Assembly (NCBI GenBank): GCA_039793985.1
Contig: JBAMMC010000001.1
Coordinates: 1-15,014, forward strand
Direction: 5' to 3'
From: ARK-14 sp002899805
Lineage (GTDB): Archaea; Thermoproteota; Thermoprotei_A; Sulfolobales; Fervidicoccaceae
DNA length: 15,014 nt
Under the pieces are notes generated by a model. It saw only the letters and a list, made by a program, of their open reading frames with translations. It did no database searches and was not told the DNA's origin. Shown one piece after another: positions 12,740-15,014 of this stretch; the first letter of the stretch is position 1, and each line of letters begins with the position of its first letter. The position numbers and the translations under genes were made by a program.

Positions 12740-12745
12740 AAGGTG
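12740..12745 (+). promoter_or_regulatory. Shine-Dalgarno AAGGTG that decides the MetRS start
   Basis: AAGGTG is followed after 6 nt by TTG at 12752. The GTG inside it (12743) is in frame. Archaeal MetRS proteins usually begin M-K-Y just before the first strand, which the TTG start reproduces. Confidence 0.65.
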
Positions 12746-12751
12746 TCGAGA

Positions 12752-14473
12752 TTGAAGTACATAGTTTGCAGCGCTTGGCCATATGTGAACAACGTCCCCC
12801 ACTTGGGCACAATGATAGGCAGTCTCCTCTCTGGGGACGTCTACCACAGGTTCCTCAGATTGAAGGGCGAAGAAGCTATATATGTTAGCGGAAGCGACGA
12901 GCATGGTTCTCCCATAGAAGTTGAGGCTAGAAAGCGAGGAATCGAGCCGAAAGAGCTCACAGATGCTATGCATTCATACGTTAGCAGACTCATTAAAGAG
13001 TGGGGAATTGAGTTCACAAACTACACGAGGACACACAATCCAACCCACATAGATTTTGTGCAAAAATTCATGATGAAGCTCTATGAAAGGGGTTACCTAG
13101 AAAAGAGGAGGGAGGTTCTCCCTTACTGCCCAGTTGACAAGATATTCCTAGCAGATAGATTCATCGAGGGAACCTGCCCATACTGTGGTTATGAAAAGGC
13201 GAGGGGAGATCAGTGCGATAATTGCGGGAGGTTGCTCCACCCAACCGAGCTCATTAATCCTCACTGCGTCTTCTGCGGCAGCAAGCCCATTTACAAAGAG
13301 ACAGAAAATTACTTCTTCAAAATGCAGATGGTGAGGGACGAGCTTCTATCGTGGCTCAGGGACAACAGAGAGCTCGATGACAATGTGAGGAACTACAGCC
13401 TGAACTGGGTGGAAGAGGGGCTTAAAGAGAGGAGCGTGACGAGGGACATATCGTGGGGAATACCTTCTCCTTTTCCAAACACCGATGGGAAGACCATATA
13501 TGTTTGGTTCGATGCCCTTTTGGGTTACATAAGCGCCGTGAAAGAATATTTCGAGAAAGAGGGTAAGAGAGAGGAGTTCGAAAGGTGGTGGAAAGATAGA
13601 GAAACTAAAACAGTCTACTTCATAGGGAAGGACAATATACCGTTTCATGCTATTATTTTCCCAGCCATGCTGATAGCCTCTGGAGAAAGCTATCCTCTGC
13701 CCTGGAGAATCAGCGCAACCGAGTATCTTCTATTCCAAGAGGAAAAGTTCAGCAAGAGCAGAGGTATAGGGATATGGGCTGATGAAGCTCTAGAGATACT
13801 TCCCGCAGACTACTGGAGATTTGCGCTCATAAGAATGAGGCCGGAGAGCAAGGACACCAGCTTCAGTTGGATGGAATTCTATAGGATAGTAAATACAGAG
13901 CTCAACGACGATATTGGGAACTTAATACATAGAGTTTTGAGCTTCATTTGGAAGAACTTCAATGGCGAGATCCCATATTTCGAGGAGAGTGAGGAAGTGA
14001 TGAAGGCCGAGGATGAAATCATGAAGATGGTCAAAAACGCAGTTGAAGCTTATGAGAGGATAAAGCTCAAACAGGCAAGCGAACAGATATTGGAGCTTGC
14101 TAGGTGGGGAAACCAATTCTTCAATTCGATGGCCCCTTGGGATCTCCTGAAGAGCAACCGCGAAAAGGCGGCAGCTGTCATCTTCATAGAGACGAACCTA
14201 GTGAGGCTTCTTGCTGTACTTCTCCATCCGATAATCCCATCATCTTCAATGAAGATCTATGAGATGCTTGGACTCGAAGGGCCCAAAAATGGAGAACTGA
14301 GCGATCTCAAATTCGAGGCAATCGAACATGGGCATAAAATAAGAAAGCCTGAACCTATATTCAAAAAACTACCTCCAGACTTCCTCGATAAGATAGATGA
14401 AATTGTAGAAGATGCTCGAAGTAAAGTTTCAGAAAAGAGGCCTAAGTTGAGGGAAAGATTGAGGATTTCTTGA
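12752..14473 (+). CDS. metS: Methionyl-tRNA synthetase
   Basis: A 573-residue class I aminoacyl-tRNA synthetase that charges tRNA-Met. The first strand KYIVCSAWPYVNNVPHLGT carries the HIGH-type motif as HLGT (17-20). The KMSKS-type loop is KFSKS (332-336), a common variant. The connective peptide holds zinc-binding cysteines: CPYC (142, 145), CDNC (155, 158) and CVFC (172, 175), giving two metal knots as in archaeal enzymes. WFDALLGYISA and FIGKDNIPFH are typical of MetRS. The helical anticodon-binding domain follows (about 385-530). The protein ends near residue 573, without the C-terminal EMAP II/Trbp111-like tRNA-binding domain, which is a separate gene in many archaea. Start chosen as TTG at 12752 rather than GTG at 12743 from the AAGGTG spacing. 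Confidence 0.96.
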   Translation: MKYIVCSAWPYVNNVPHLGTMIGSLLSGDVYHRFLRLKGEEAIYVSGSDEHGSPIEVEARKRGIEPKELTDAMHSYVSRLIKEWGIEFTNYTRTHNPTHIDFVQKFMMKLYERGYLEKRREVLPYCPVDKIFLADRFIEGTCPYCGYEKARGDQCDNCGRLLHPTELINPHCVFCGSKPIYKETENYFFKMQMVRDELLSWLRDNRELDDNVRNYSLNWVEEGLKERSVTRDISWGIPSPFPNTDGKTIYVWFDALLGYISAVKEYFEKEGKREEFERWWKDRETKTVYFIGKDNIPFHAIIFPAMLIASGESYPLPWRISATEYLLFQEEKFSKSRGIGIWADEALEILPADYWRFALIRMRPESKDTSFSWMEFYRIVNTELNDDIGNLIHRVLSFIWKNFNGEIPYFEESEEVMKAEDEIMKMVKNAVEAYERIKLKQASEQILELARWGNQFFNSMAPWDLLKSNREKAAAVIFIETNLVRLLAVLLHPIIPSSSMKIYEMLGLEGPKNGELSDLKFEAIEHGHKIRKPEPIFKKLPPDFLDKIDEIVEDARSKVSEKRPKLRERLRIS

Positions 14474-14536
14474 ATCTCTTTTTGTTATCCTAAAAAGGAA
14501 AGCTATTATTCTATAAGCTTTTCGTTTTAAGTGGAA
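14474..14536. terminator. T-rich gap between convergent metS and pilus gene
   Basis: The 63-nt gap has CTTTTTG shortly after the metS stop, and on the minus strand CTTTTTG shortly after the stop of the pilus gene. Archaeal termination often needs only T-runs, so both genes probably end here. No hairpin is clear. Confidence 0.35.
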
Positions 14537-15014
14537 TCAAAAAGACGTGAGAGTGAGATTGCTCAGTGCATGCAAGGTTGAGCCAAGGATATAATTCATC
14601 ATCATGCTGCCCAATATTATCCCGGCACCGCTGATCATCATGAGTATTCCGAGATAATACCAAAATGCTCTCGAAACTCCGGGAGTCACTCTGGCTATAG
14701 AGAATGCGTTCAGAGCAGCCGTTGCTACTGAGAATATAGCAGTCATATACATAACAGGTTCGAGGGGAATTTGAGAACCAAATAGAGGTCCCACAATACT
14801 AGTCGGGATCTGAGCTTGCATGGAGCTGAGTAGAGAGGAGAATCCATATAGAAGATTCACGACAAAAACGTTTATCACGACGATGGCTCCCTGCATGACA
14901 TAGGTCGTGGTTTCAAACGTCTTGGCTATCTGGAGCCTATTTCTCCTCAGCCTAACTATTAGGTTGTGATGATCGCTCAGAGATGCTCCAACTTCCGAAA
15001 CCCTTCCTCCTCTC
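14537..15014 (-). CDS. Type II/IV secretion system F domain protein (TadC/ArlJ-like), N-terminus beyond window
   Basis: The frame is open from the window edge to a stop at 14537, giving the C-terminal 158 residues of a larger membrane protein. The start lies beyond 15014; an internal ATG at 14896 is not the start. The segment begins GGRVSEVGASLSDHHNLIVRL, which resembles the cytoplasmic loop of the GspF/TadC domain before its final membrane helices. Three membrane segments follow: about residues 41-62, 83-107 and 116-141. Such proteins form the inner-membrane platform for archaeal type IV pili or the archaellum and work with a secretion ATPase. No neighbouring ATPase or pilin is in the window. 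Assignment to pilus rather than archaellum is open. Confidence 0.72.
   Translation of the reverse strand, partial: RGGRVSEVGASLSDHHNLIVRLRRNRLQIAKTFETTTYVMQGAIVVINVFVVNLLYGFSSLLSSMQAQIPTSIVGPLFGSQIPLEPVMYMTAIFSVATAALNAFSIARVTPGVSRAFWYYLGILMMISGAGIILGSMMMNYILGSTLHALSNLTLTSF

Noticed and set aside
14537..14896. Complete 119-residue protein starting at the ATG at 14896
   Set aside because: The frame continues upstream to the window edge with pilus-protein-like sequence, so this ATG is internal.

Overview
The window looks like a chromosomal segment of a thermophilic archaeon, most likely from the Thermoproteota/Korarchaeota side of the tree. Support: an archaeal-type UMP kinase, an archaeal nicotinamide-nucleotide adenylyltransferase, a dihydropteroate-synthase-related protein of the archaeal type, an Aeropyrum-type peroxiredoxin, a TadC/ArlJ-like pilus membrane protein, AT-rich BRE/TATA-like promoters about 25 nt before start sites, and heavy AGA/AGG arginine use. 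I cannot name a species. No mobile element, CRISPR array, tRNA or rRNA is visible.

Layout, left to right. 1-1758 (minus): a small unknown protein, UMP kinase (pyrH) and a DHPS-related protein running off the left edge, closely packed as one unit. 1863-5182 (minus): a 2-oxoacid/acetoin dehydrogenase-type operon with a fused E1 alpha-beta, a free-standing 77-residue lipoyl carrier and an AcoX-like NAD-kinase-fold protein; no E2 acyltransferase or E3 is present here. 5272-7927 (minus): a P-loop NTPase, an ACT + V4R ligand-binding protein and TrmO, separated by AT-rich gaps. 8061-10236 (plus): a compact five-gene operon with a 54-residue basic protein, an SPL-like radical SAM protein, a 57-residue coiled-coil protein, a glutaredoxin-like protein and a class II aldolase. 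Neighbouring genes overlap by 4, 4 and 23 nt, and the last pair is separated by 2 nt. 10512-11408 (minus): NMN adenylyltransferase, preceded by a GC-rich segment with no credible protein that folds like a structured RNA and carries RNase P-like motifs. 11534-14473: a lineage-restricted-looking protein, a convergent peroxiredoxin, and methionyl-tRNA synthetase divergent from the peroxiredoxin. The right edge holds the C-terminal part of a pilus/archaellum assembly membrane protein.

A recurrent feature is a Shine-Dalgarno core GGTG 5-8 nt before the start codon. In several genes this SD contains an in-frame GTG that naive gene calling would take as the start; the better start is a TTG three codons later (E1, MetRS, class II aldolase).

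The most interesting items are the E2-less E1/lipoyl/AcoX cluster, the five-gene redox/radical SAM operon with two very small proteins, the candidate structured RNA upstream of NMNAT, and the start-codon pattern. Function assignments for recognised families rest on motif recognition by eye; no database search was run.
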